A stretch of 64,000 bases of DNA from Candidatus Methylopumilus planktonicus (GTDB lineage Bacteria > Pseudomonadota > Gammaproteobacteria > Burkholderiales > Methylophilaceae): positions 1 through 64,000 of the forward strand of contig NZ_LN827929.1 of assembly GCF_000981505.1 (NCBI RefSeq). Direction: 5' to 3'. The notes under the pieces are model-generated. The model had not been told where the DNA came from and did not search any database. It was given only the letters and a program-made list of their open reading frames with translations. The position numbers were made by a program, and so were the translations under genes. Of the stretch, positions 18,659-26,703 are shown in pieces. Numbering within the stretch: the stretch's first letter is position 1; every line of letters starts with the position of its first letter.

Positions 18659-21600
18659 TTATTTTTTAAACTCTTCAGCAATTTTGATATAAGTGCCAAT
18701 ACGATCTTTTTGGTGTTTACTTAACCATACAAAAAATAGCGGAATAAAAATAGTCGCAATAAAAGTAGCCAAGATCATACCGCCAAAAACACCAGTCCCC
18801 ATAGATTGACGTGCCGCTGCACCTGCACCCGTTGCAAAAACAAGAGGCACAATACCAAAAACGAAAGCCATCGATGTCATCACAATAGGTCTAAAACGGA
18901 GGCGCGCACCTTCAACCGCAGCCTCCATGAGGGGCATACCTTCTTCCATTTTTTGACTGGCAAATTCCACAATTAAAATTGCATTTTTAGCAGCGAGGCC
19001 AATCAAGGTGATTAAGCCAATCTGAAAATAAATATCATTTGGCATGCCGCGCACTAGAATAGCAATGAGCGCGCCAGTCATTGCAAATGGCACAGCCATA
19101 ATTACTGCGAGAGGAAGTGCCCATGTTTCAAACTGTGCGGCTAAAATCAGAAATACCATAATAATGGCAAAGCCAAATGCGAAGAGCGCCGCAGAACCTG
19201 TGCGCTTTTCTTGATAGGCTTGTCCTGTCCAAGCCATTTGATAACCCTCAGGTAAACTTTCCTTCGCAATTTTTTCAACAAGTTTAATGGTGTCGCCCGA
19301 ACTCACACCAGGGGCTCCTCCTGCTAAGACTTTTGCCGAGAGAAGTCCGTTAAAACGTTCGAGTTGTTCGGCACCTAAAAGACTATTGACTGTACTAATC
19401 GCTGAAAGAGGAATCATAGCGCCTGAATTTGATCTCACATACACTTTACCGAGATCATCTGGACTCATGCGATACGGCGCTTCCGCTTGAAGCTGAACGC
19501 GATAAGTTCTACCCGATTTATTAAAGTCATTAACATATAGTGAGCCCATAGTGCTTTGCAGCGTGTCATAAATACTCGAAATAGGTATGCCTAAGCTCAT
19601 TGCTTTAGCTTCATCTACTTCAATAAAAAGCTGCGGTACAGTAGGCCTAAAAAAGGAATTAATGCCTATAAGGCGCGGTTCTTTTTTAAGTGCTTCAATG
19701 AACAAATTGACTGCTGCAAATAAACGTAATGGATCAGTGTCGCTCCTACTTTGGACGTAAGTTTCCATGCTACCCGAACTGCCCAATCCACGAATTGACG
19801 GGGGGTTAAATGCAATAGCAAGGCCATCGGATTGCATCATACCAATACCGATAATTTTTTTTACAATATCACTCGCGGAGCTTTCTCTTTCGGCCCAGTC
19901 TTTTAATCTAACAAAAGTTGTTGCTGCATTTGATTTGTTTCCACCACCTATCAGATCATAACCATTTATTGCAGTCTGATAGGCAACTGCAGGTTCCTTG
20001 GCAATTGAAATTCGTACGGCTTCTGTTGTTTTGGAAGTGCGACTAATTGTGGCGCCATCTGGCAACATCACGGCTGTAATAACGTATCCCTGATCTTCGG
20101 AAGGTATAAAGCTTGTAGGCGTATATTTAAAAAGACATATAGAGGCAATGACAATCCCAACAAAAACAATGCCACCAATAAAGCGGTGGTGCAATGTGCT
20201 ATTAACAACCTTAATATAAAAATTGGTTAAGCGAGAAAATCCACCATTAAAGCGATCAAAAAATTTTGAATGAATAGAGTTCGGATTTAAGATAATGGCA
20301 CAGAGTGCCGGCGTTAGCGTGAGGGCCACAACACCAGATATCACAACAGCAATAGCAACTGTCACAGCAAATTGGCGATAGAGCTCTCCCGCGATACCAC
20401 CCATAAATGCCACAGGCACAAATACAGCACATAACACTAATACAATGGCAACGACTGCAGTAGAGACTTGCTCCATAGATTTAATAGCAGCTTGAATCGG
20501 AGAAAGTTTTTCTTCCGCCATCAAGCGTTCAATATTTTCTAAAACGACAATGGCATCATCGACCACAATACCAATAGACAAGACCATAGCGAATAGTGTC
20601 AGCGTGTTGATTGAGAAACCAAAAAGATATAGGCCTGCAAAAGTACCTATTAGAGAGATAGGCACAGCGATAATAGGAATTAAAGTTGCACGCCAGCTTT
20701 GTAAAAATAGAAACACGACAATCACTACAAGAAGCATTGCTTCACCAAGCGTTTTAAACACTTCTTTCATGGAAGCTTTTACAAAATTACTTGTGTCATA
20801 AGGAATTTCAAAATCCATCCCTTTAGGAAAGCGTCCTTTAAGTTCAGCCATTTTTTCTTTAATGCCTTTTGCTGTATCAAGAGCATTAGCGCCTGTTCGG
20901 AGGAAAATAGGAATACCTACGCCTGGTTTACCATTTAATGTTGTATTGATATCGTAGGTTTGTGCACCCAATTCGACCCGTGCAATATCTTTAAGATAAA
21001 GAATACCGTTAGGCCCTCCAGCTCTAACGATAATATTTCCAAATTCATTAGGATCAAGCAAGCGACCTTTTGCATTCACTGTATATACGAGCTGTTGGTC
21101 ACTTAAAGAGGGTTCCTGACCAATTTTACCTGCCGCATATTGTGCATTTTGGCTTTGAATTGCTGCTGCAATATCAGAGGTGGTAATACCAAGTTGTGCC
21201 ATTCGATCTGGTTTTAGCCAGATCCGCATAGAGTAATCGCGGGCACCAAAAATATTAGCATCACCAACACCTTTGACGCGTTTGATTTCATCTAAAACAT
21301 TTAGCGTTGCATAGTTACTTAAATAAAGCGGATCAAATTGTTTGTCTTTTGACGTGAGCATCACCACCAAAAGAATGTCATTTGATTTTTTTTGTACAAT
21401 CACACCTGTGCGCCTTACCATTTCTGGTAATCGAGGAGAGGCGATGTTGACACGGTTACTTACATTGAATGTAGCCTGATCAATGTTGGTGCCAATTTCA
21501 AAAGTAGCAGTAATGTTAAGTGTGCCGCTAGAGTCCGTGCTTGAATTAAAATAAAGAAGACCTTCAACGCCACTTAGCTGTTCTTCAATGGGGCCTGCAA

Positions 21601-21781
21601 CTGTTTTCGAGAGTGTTTCGGCACTTGCACCTGGGTAGTTAGCAGTGATAATGACTGTAGGCGGTGCAATTTGTGGATATTGTGCAATGGATAATTTAAG
21701 TGCAGCTGCAATACCAGCTAGGACAATAATGATTGAGATTACCGCAGCAAAAATGGGCCGCGTAATGAAAAATTTACTCAT
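18659..21781 (-). CDS. RND multidrug efflux transporter (HAE1/AcrB family)
   Basis: This inner-membrane proton-driven drug exporter is 1040 residues with the usual two six-helix bundles and large periplasmic loops. It starts MSKFFITRPIFAAVISIIIVLAG. The proton-relay helix reads GIVVDDAIVVLENIERLM, with the paired aspartates of AcrB-type pumps rather than a metal-type CusA motif. Late segments GAAARQSMGTGVFGGMI are typical of HAE1. Its start overlaps the adaptor gene's stop by one base. Substrates cannot be read from sequence. Confidence 0.95.
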   Translation of the reverse strand: MSKFFITRPIFAAVISIIIVLAGIAAALKLSIAQYPQIAPPTVIITANYPGASAETLSKTVAGPIEEQLSGVEGLLYFNSSTDSSGTLNITATFEIGTNIDQATFNVSNRVNIASPRLPEMVRRTGVIVQKKSNDILLVVMLTSKDKQFDPLYLSNYATLNVLDEIKRVKGVGDANIFGARDYSMRIWLKPDRMAQLGITTSDIAAAIQSQNAQYAAGKIGQEPSLSDQQLVYTVNAKGRLLDPNEFGNIIVRAGGPNGILYLKDIARVELGAQTYDINTTLNGKPGVGIPIFLRTGANALDTAKGIKEKMAELKGRFPKGMDFEIPYDTSNFVKASMKEVFKTLGEAMLLVVIVVFLFLQSWRATLIPIIAVPISLIGTFAGLYLFGFSINTLTLFAMVLSIGIVVDDAIVVLENIERLMAEEKLSPIQAAIKSMEQVSTAVVAIVLVLCAVFVPVAFMGGIAGELYRQFAVTVAIAVVISGVVALTLTPALCAIILNPNSIHSKFFDRFNGGFSRLTNFYIKVVNSTLHHRFIGGIVFVGIVIASICLFKYTPTSFIPSEDQGYVITAVMLPDGATISRTSKTTEAVRISIAKEPAVAYQTAINGYDLIGGGNKSNAATTFVRLKDWAERESSASDIVKKIIGIGMMQSDGLAIAFNPPSIRGLGSSGSMETYVQSRSDTDPLRLFAAVNLFIEALKKEPRLIGINSFFRPTVPQLFIEVDEAKAMSLGIPISSIYDTLQSTMGSLYVNDFNKSGRTYRVQLQAEAPYRMSPDDLGKVYVRSNSGAMIPLSAISTVNSLLGAEQLERFNGLLSAKVLAGGAPGVSSGDTIKLVEKIAKESLPEGYQMAWTGQAYQEKRTGSAALFAFGFAIIMVFLILAAQFETWALPLAVIMAVPFAMTGALIAILVRGMPNDIYFQIGLITLIGLAAKNAILIVEFASQKMEEGMPLMEAAVEGARLRFRPIVMTSMAFVFGIVPLVFATGAGAAARQSMGTGVFGGMILATFIATIFIPLFFVWLSKHQKDRIGTYIKIAEEFKK

Positions 21782-22917
21782 TATTTTTTGAAGCTAGGCA
21801 TGTTAGTCACAGGCATGCCAGGACGTACTTTGATAAGATTGTCGATAATGACTTTATCGCCCGCTTGAAGACCGCCTAGAATAACCCAATCTTTACCTTT
21901 CCATTGGCCAGTCACAACAGGACGGGGTGTCGCTTGACTTTTTTCATTGACCACAAATACAAATTTACCTTGGTCGGAATTAAGAACCGCTAACTGAGGC
22001 AATAAAAAAACACCATCTTTTTTACCTGTATTCACACGGACACGTACGAATTGGCCAGGTAAAATTTGACGCTCGTTATTTTCAAATGTTGCCCGGAGTT
22101 CTTGAGTGCCAAGTGACGGATTGATTTCGCTTGCGGCAAAGTTTATTTTGCCTTTTTTCGGGTATTCATTTCCACCAGAAAGGATCATTGAAACTTCTTG
22201 AATGTTTTTTTCATTTAATGCACCACCCAATTGTTTAAGTTCATTATCCGAAAAACTAAAACGCACCCAAATTGGATTTACTTGAGCTAATGTCGTAAGT
22301 AGACTTGTATTAGCAGAAATAAGTGCACCCTCAGAAAATTGAAAGCGACCTGAAATACCATCGACAGGTGCGGTGACATTAGTATAAGAAAGATTGAGTT
22401 CAGCCTGTCTTAAATTTGCTCGGCTTTGGGCAAGAGCCGCAACACTAATCGACTCATCTGATGTTGCATTATCAAATTCACGCTGACTAATTGATTGGGA
22501 TTCAATCAAACTTTCTAAACGTTTTTTTTCTCGCTTAGCTTGTTCAGCTCGAGCAAGATTCTGATTGTATTGAGCACGCGCTTGATTTAAGGCTATTTTG
22601 TATGGCTCGGGATCAATGGTAAATAAGGTTTGACCGGCTTTAACTGGGGAACCTTCATTGTATTTTCGTTTTAATAAAATACCGCCAACACGAGGCCTAA
22701 TTTCGACTTCTTTAGCACCTTCTGTTTGGCCTACTGCTTCAGCTGTAATAGGGACACTCGAAGGCGTCACTTCAAGCATGGTTACAGGCATTACAAAATT
22801 AGGTGGCATGCCACTTTGCTCAGGGGGTTTATGGCAGCCAACCAAGAAAAGCATTAGAAAAGGGAAGAGTAAAATAGATCTTAATGACAGGAAATGGCTT
22901 AACAACTGAAACCTCAA
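21781..22917 (-). CDS. RND efflux periplasmic adaptor (AcrA/MexA family)
   Basis: This membrane-fusion lipoprotein links the pump to the outer-membrane channel. A hydrophobic signal ends in FLVGC (lipobox), followed by lipoyl-like halves (EIRPRVGGILLKRKYNEGSPVKAGQTLFTIDP and LSYTNVTAPVDGISGR) around an alpha-hairpin, then beta-barrel domains. At 378 residues it is full length. The only start that keeps a positively charged signal peptide is a TTG (22917, or a second TTG four codons later). It is the first gene of the pump operon; no regulator gene is adjacent. Confidence 0.93.
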   Translation of the reverse strand: MRFQLLSHFLSLRSILLFPFLMLFLVGCHKPPEQSGMPPNFVMPVTMLEVTPSSVPITAEAVGQTEGAKEVEIRPRVGGILLKRKYNEGSPVKAGQTLFTIDPEPYKIALNQARAQYNQNLARAEQAKREKKRLESLIESQSISQREFDNATSDESISVAALAQSRANLRQAELNLSYTNVTAPVDGISGRFQFSEGALISANTSLLTTLAQVNPIWVRFSFSDNELKQLGGALNEKNIQEVSMILSGGNEYPKKGKINFAASEINPSLGTQELRATFENNERQILPGQFVRVRVNTGKKDGVFLLPQLAVLNSDQGKFVFVVNEKSQATPRPVVTGQWKGKDWVILGGLQAGDKVIIDNLIKVRPGMPVTNMPSFKK

Positions 22918-23024
22918 CTTAAAAAATATGGATATAAGAAATGTATCTTAAATGTGACTATATTTTACTCTGAAACAGGGATGCGAGGGGTTAAACCCAA
23001 GTTTTTAAAGCTTAGATATTAAAT

Positions 23025-23300
23025 CTAGCTCTTAAATTTTGTAGATAAATAAATGAGGTAAGCACCAATGATGATATCAAGAAAAATCCATACCATTATT
23101 GGGAAGTAAAATGGAATGAAAGGATTATCTATAATTAAGACGCCAATTAAAAAAGCAATATGAGGTGTATTAAGCTTTACCCATTTGTTAAGCAAAATAA
23201 ATCCGACACCAATGAAAACAATAACTCTAAAATAATCATAAAAACTTTCAGGCAATGGAAAGGCTGCAACAAAATAGAGCAAGGCAATAACCCTTTCCAT
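23025..23300 (-). CDS. Small membrane protein of unknown function
   Basis: This 91-residue protein is mostly hydrophobic, with about three to four membrane helices and few charged residues (MERVIALLYFVAAFPLPES at the start, YLSTKFKS at the end). It resembles small DUF6804-type membrane proteins, but I am not sure of that match. It lies just downstream of the STAS gene on the same strand, 18 bp away, so the two may be co-transcribed. Confidence 0.7.
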   Translation of the reverse strand: MERVIALLYFVAAFPLPESFYDYFRVIVFIGVGFILLNKWVKLNTPHIAFLIGVLIIDNPFIPFYFPIMVWIFLDIIIGAYLIYLSTKFKS

Positions 23301-23318
23301 AAATATTATTTTTTTACA

Positions 23319-23657
23319 TTACTTAACATAATCAATAGCAGCTTCTAATGTGCCGAAACTTGGAATAATTTTATCTAATCCAGAAATGGTAATAACCATA
23401 TTTACATCAGGCTGAGTTCCAAATAATGCAAACTTACCTTTGCGGGCATTAATTGCTTTAACGTTAGATATTAAGAGTCTTATACCAATTGAAGATATAT
23501 AAGGTACGTTTGACATATCTGCAACAACAGACATTCTTGGAGATGCTGTCATACCAGAAAATTTCGTTTCTATTTGTCCAACACCTTCAATATCAAGTCG
23601 TCCTGATAATAATATTTTTGTAATCGAGCCATCGATTTGTTCTTCACTAATTTCCAT
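23319..23657 (-). CDS. STAS-domain anti-sigma-factor antagonist (RsbV/SpoIIAA-like)
   Basis: This 112-residue single STAS domain has the core pattern VADMSNVPYISSIGIRLLI. Ser55 and Ser56 lie where SpoIIAA/RsbV proteins carry the serine phosphorylated by their partner kinase. In partner switching the unphosphorylated form binds the RsbW-type kinase and frees its other client. It is divergent from an RsbW-like kinase gene 221 bp away, and a PP2C phosphatase that could reactivate it lies 5.7 kb downstream. Confidence 0.9.
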   Translation of the reverse strand: MEISEEQIDGSITKILLSGRLDIEGVGQIETKFSGMTASPRMSVVADMSNVPYISSIGIRLLISNVKAINARKGKFALFGTQPDVNMVITISGLDKIIPSFGTLEAAIDYVK

Positions 23658-23878
23658 ATAATCACCTTTTAAGTTATAAAGTTTTGTTATGTAATAATTA
23701 TAAAAGTCATAATTTTTAATGCGTTAAATTAGGCTAATAGCCTAATAAATTAAAGATAGCTTAAACAAGAAAATAACACAATTTATCTATAAATTCGATG
23801 TTATATTTGCAACATTAACTAAAAAATAATAATAAAATAAGTTTTATGTCATAAATTTATAATACTTTTTAAGTTAGC
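23658..23878. promoter_or_regulatory. AT-rich divergent control region of the STAS and RsbW-like genes
   Basis: This 221-bp gene-free stretch separates two divergent genes and must hold both promoters. It contains a perfect 7-bp hairpin, TTAGGCT-AAT-AGCCTAA (23729-23745), and ATGTT...AACAT inverted half-sites (23799-23814). GTTATATTTGC (23800-23810) resembles the GTTACATTTGT repeats before the hybrid kinase gene. I cannot name a promoter with confidence. Confidence 0.5.
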
Positions 23879-24307
23879 ATGGGCTTAAATAATATGAATG
23901 CACTAAAGATAAATTTAACTAAAAATATTTCCGACCTCACTATTTTAGTTACTAAGCTCGAGCAATTTTTTCAAGAAAATAATACTCCTAGTATTTCAAT
24001 GCCGATGACTTTGATTTTGGAAGAGCTTTATACAAATACGATTACGCACGGCGCTTCTGATGGCCGGGATGTTTTCATAGAAATCAATTTGGGTATTGAT
24101 AAAGATGAATTGATTATGACTTATAAAGATAATGGTATTCCATTTAATGTCCTTGAGCTTCCAGAGCCCGACTTGAATGCATCAATAGAGAACAGAGAGG
24201 TTGGAGGCCTTGGCGTTCATTATGTAAAGGCTCTTACGGATTCAGTTGAGTATGAGTATGTAGAAAAGCATAATGTACTAAAAATGAAGAAAAAATTAAG
24301 CGGCTAG
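23879..24307 (+). CDS. RsbW-like serine kinase / anti-sigma factor
   Basis: This 142-residue GHKL ATPase of the HATPase_c_2 type has an intact N box (EELYTNTITHG, Asn53), G1 box (DNGIPFN, Asp84) and G2 box (GGLGVHYVKAL). It should therefore bind ATP and phosphorylate a STAS partner, most simply the divergent STAS protein. No sigma factor gene is nearby, so its client is unknown. An ATG five codons downstream (23894) is an alternative start. It overlaps the convergent cotransporter gene by 12 bp. Confidence 0.9.
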   Translation: MGLNNMNALKINLTKNISDLTILVTKLEQFFQENNTPSISMPMTLILEELYTNTITHGASDGRDVFIEINLGIDKDELIMTYKDNGIPFNVLELPEPDLNASIENREVGGLGVHYVKALTDSVEYEYVEKHNVLKMKKKLSG

Positions 24308-25870
24308 TCTTGCAGCCTGAATTCTACGAACCAGCCAAATAATTCTCTCAAATGAACTCGTAGAAACGAAGAGCATCTGTCTTTCTTCTAAACTAATTGA
24401 TTGATCATTCAGTAAAGAATCTCGAATTTTTTCCATAAGATCACTGCGGTCCGAAGTTAAACTTACAAGCAATTCGTCGTCATTATCTTTCGTAACCAGA
24501 GACTCATTAAGTAAAGTTAAGATGAGATGAAGGCTCTCTACCATTGAGCTCGCAAGCCCCTTTTGAAAATTATGAGTGGCCTCAATATTTTGTTCAAAAC
24601 TATAGAGCCCATTAACAAGAGAAATAATGTCTTCATTTCTGCTTTGAATCAAAAATAAGTTCTCAGTATTAGTGTCATTTTTATTTAAAGAGGCAGCTTC
24701 AGAGATAAATAATTTTGTTTTAGTTAATAAGTCTAAAGTTAACTCATGTCTTGTATTTAATTGAATAGTTACATCTCTCTCATGCTCAATTCTTACTGGC
24801 TCAAGATAATCGACTAGGCTCTCAATGAGTCTATTTTGCTCTTTCGACACCAATATTAAAGCTGTTTCAGTATTATCAGAAGATTCGGGATATATAAAAT
24901 GTAGCTTAAATAAATTCTCTTCTTCAGATTCGGGGCTAAGATAATTAAGTAACAAAATAATCTTATTTTGAAATAAAGCCACTACGAGGCCGCCGGATAA
25001 TTGCAAAGCCAAATAGACTAAAGACAACATCAAAGATGAGTTGATTGTTAAATGGATAGCATTAAAAACTCCAAAGAGTTTGGAGGAATCTAACCAAGTT
25101 AGCGGATAGAGGACTAAACTCCCCAAAAGTTTTGAAAGAAAGCAATAAATAGCGATCTGTTTTTTTTTGCCTTCCAGATGAGAAGCGAAAAATAAGACAC
25201 TTAATCCAGATCCAATATTGGCCCCAAAAACTAAAATCAAAGCTTCATTAAAATGTATGATGCCGGCCATATTTAATGCAACAGCAAGAATGGCAACACT
25301 TGAAGATGATTGCACTATCAATGCAGAAAATATTCCAATCAATAAACCTATCAAACTTGACTCAGCTGAAAATATAAAAAACTCTCTGGCCCAAGTCGAC
25401 GTGTTTAAAATATGTCCTGTTTCTTTAATGAGGCTTAGTCCAAATAAAAGTAAGCCAAAGGCAAGGAATACAGCTGCAAGTTGTTTGGCTTTGATATCTT
25501 TAGTTAGATTAAGGAGATGCATCAATCCAACGATCCCAAGTGAAAAGAAACTAGCAGTTTTTATATCAATTGACACTAAAAAAACTAGCAATGCTGTTCC
25601 TGATCCTGACCAGGCAACCATTGCTAATGCTCGATTGATAGTCAAGGCTCCAGAATTTAAAAGCCCTAAACATAAAAAAGTTGCTGCACTAGTACTTTGA
25701 GTGATGACGCCTAAAAACGATCCAGTGAGTGCACTTGATAATGGCCCGCGAGTAAAATTGATTAATATAGAACGCAATTTACCAGAAAAAATAGGTTGCA
25801 TACTGGCAGAAAGATAATGTAACCCAGTAAAAAAGAAACCAAGTCCAGCCAAGAATGAAATGATTTGCAT
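24296..25870 (-). CDS. Na+/phosphate cotransporter family protein (NptA-like, PhoU-like tail)
   Basis: This 524-residue membrane protein has two inverted-repeat Na/Pi transport units, each with a QS(T/S)S motif (GVITQSTSAATFL and LIVQSSSSVAIL). A cytoplasmic helical C-terminus (about residues 330-520) resembles a PhoU-type regulatory domain. The family imports phosphate with sodium. It follows the sensor-like gene by 11 bp on the same strand. Its place inside a signalling cluster suggests its activity or the phosphate supply is tied to the switch; that is inference. Confidence 0.9.
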   Translation of the reverse strand: MQIISFLAGLGFFFTGLHYLSASMQPIFSGKLRSILINFTRGPLSSALTGSFLGVITQSTSAATFLCLGLLNSGALTINRALAMVAWSGSGTALLVFLVSIDIKTASFFSLGIVGLMHLLNLTKDIKAKQLAAVFLAFGLLLFGLSLIKETGHILNTSTWAREFFIFSAESSLIGLLIGIFSALIVQSSSSVAILAVALNMAGIIHFNEALILVFGANIGSGLSVLFFASHLEGKKKQIAIYCFLSKLLGSLVLYPLTWLDSSKLFGVFNAIHLTINSSLMLSLVYLALQLSGGLVVALFQNKIILLLNYLSPESEEENLFKLHFIYPESSDNTETALILVSKEQNRLIESLVDYLEPVRIEHERDVTIQLNTRHELTLDLLTKTKLFISEAASLNKNDTNTENLFLIQSRNEDIISLVNGLYSFEQNIEATHNFQKGLASSMVESLHLILTLLNESLVTKDNDDELLVSLTSDRSDLMEKIRDSLLNDQSISLEERQMLFVSTSSFERIIWLVRRIQAARLAA

Positions 25871-25881
25871 AATACTAAATT

Positions 25882-26571
25882 CTATTCAGAGGAAACTCTA
25901 AGTGCTTTAAATAAGTTGATAAAAGATAAAAATAAGGCAAATAAGATAACTAAGATTAAAAATTGTCTTAATTCATAATAGCGAATTTCAAAATCATTTT
26001 TGACTTTTACTTGCAGTGCGACATATATTTCAATAATTTCGTGATTCATAATAAATAATTTGTTTTCAATATTTTTAGTTAAACCTATAGTTTTTTTGTC
26101 TAATAAAACTCCTTCCGTTAATGAAAGAGATTCATATGCTCTCAAGAGATCTCTATATCGATTTATGATAATTAAAGAATCTTTTTTTAGATTATCAATA
26201 TCTTTTAGAGCCAAGAGTGGGATTTTATTATCGCTTTCTATGCTTTCTATGTTTTCTTGAAATGCTAATACTTTTATCTCAAACAAACGCTTATATTTAA
26301 TTTTTGTTTCTTTATCGCGGGCACGAATAATAAGATTTTTCCATTCTTGATCTACTGATTTTAAATTAAGTTGTGCTAGTGATAGTTGTTCAGAAATATT
26401 CTTTAGCACATTTACTTTTAATAAACTTTGATTGTATTCACGCTCCATCTTCCATAAAGCAAAAAGTGAAGCGATGCCCATCACAACTATTAAAAATATA
26501 ATTGTGATGGTAGATGAAATTAGTTTTTGTCGAAACAGCGTTTTATTCTTTAGTTGATCCAATTCAAGCAC
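25882..26571 (-). CDS. Output-less membrane sensor with helical periplasmic domain
   Basis: This 229-residue protein has a membrane helix (about residues 16-38), a roughly 155-residue helical and charged periplasmic part and a second membrane helix (about 202-220). Only a few residues follow. This is the layout of a four-helix-bundle sensor from a chemoreceptor or sensor kinase, with no HAMP, kinase or signalling domain. The divergent hybrid kinase lacks membrane helices, so the two may be a split sensor kinase. The family is not one I can name. Confidence 0.75.
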   Translation of the reverse strand: MLELDQLKNKTLFRQKLISSTITIIFLIVVMGIASLFALWKMEREYNQSLLKVNVLKNISEQLSLAQLNLKSVDQEWKNLIIRARDKETKIKYKRLFEIKVLAFQENIESIESDNKIPLLALKDIDNLKKDSLIIINRYRDLLRAYESLSLTEGVLLDKKTIGLTKNIENKLFIMNHEIIEIYVALQVKVKNDFEIRYYELRQFLILVILFALFLSFINLFKALRVSSE

Positions 26572-26636
26572 CTTATTGTGTAATTAGTTTATTGATTAAA
26601 AGCCAAGCTTTTAGGAACTTATAGTAATATTAAATT

Positions 26637-26680
26637 ATGTAACACTATTAATGGTTACATTTGTTAATTGTTACATTTGT
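26637..26680. promoter_or_regulatory. Repeated GTTACAT operator-like sites
   Basis: Two copies of GTTACATTTGT (26654-26664 and 26670-26680) are spaced 16 bp apart, and an inverted ATGTAAC (26637-26643) precedes them. They lie between the divergent sensor gene and hybrid kinase gene, 24-67 bp before the kinase ATG. The spacing suggests one protein binding successive faces of the helix. No regulator is assigned. Confidence 0.6.
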
Positions 26681-26703
26681 ATGACATAAATTTAGAGAAA
26701 ACT

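Noticed and set aside
25218..25700. 160-codon frame opposite the Na/Pi cotransporter
   Set aside because: It is antisense to conserved transport helices and looks like a low-complexity shadow.
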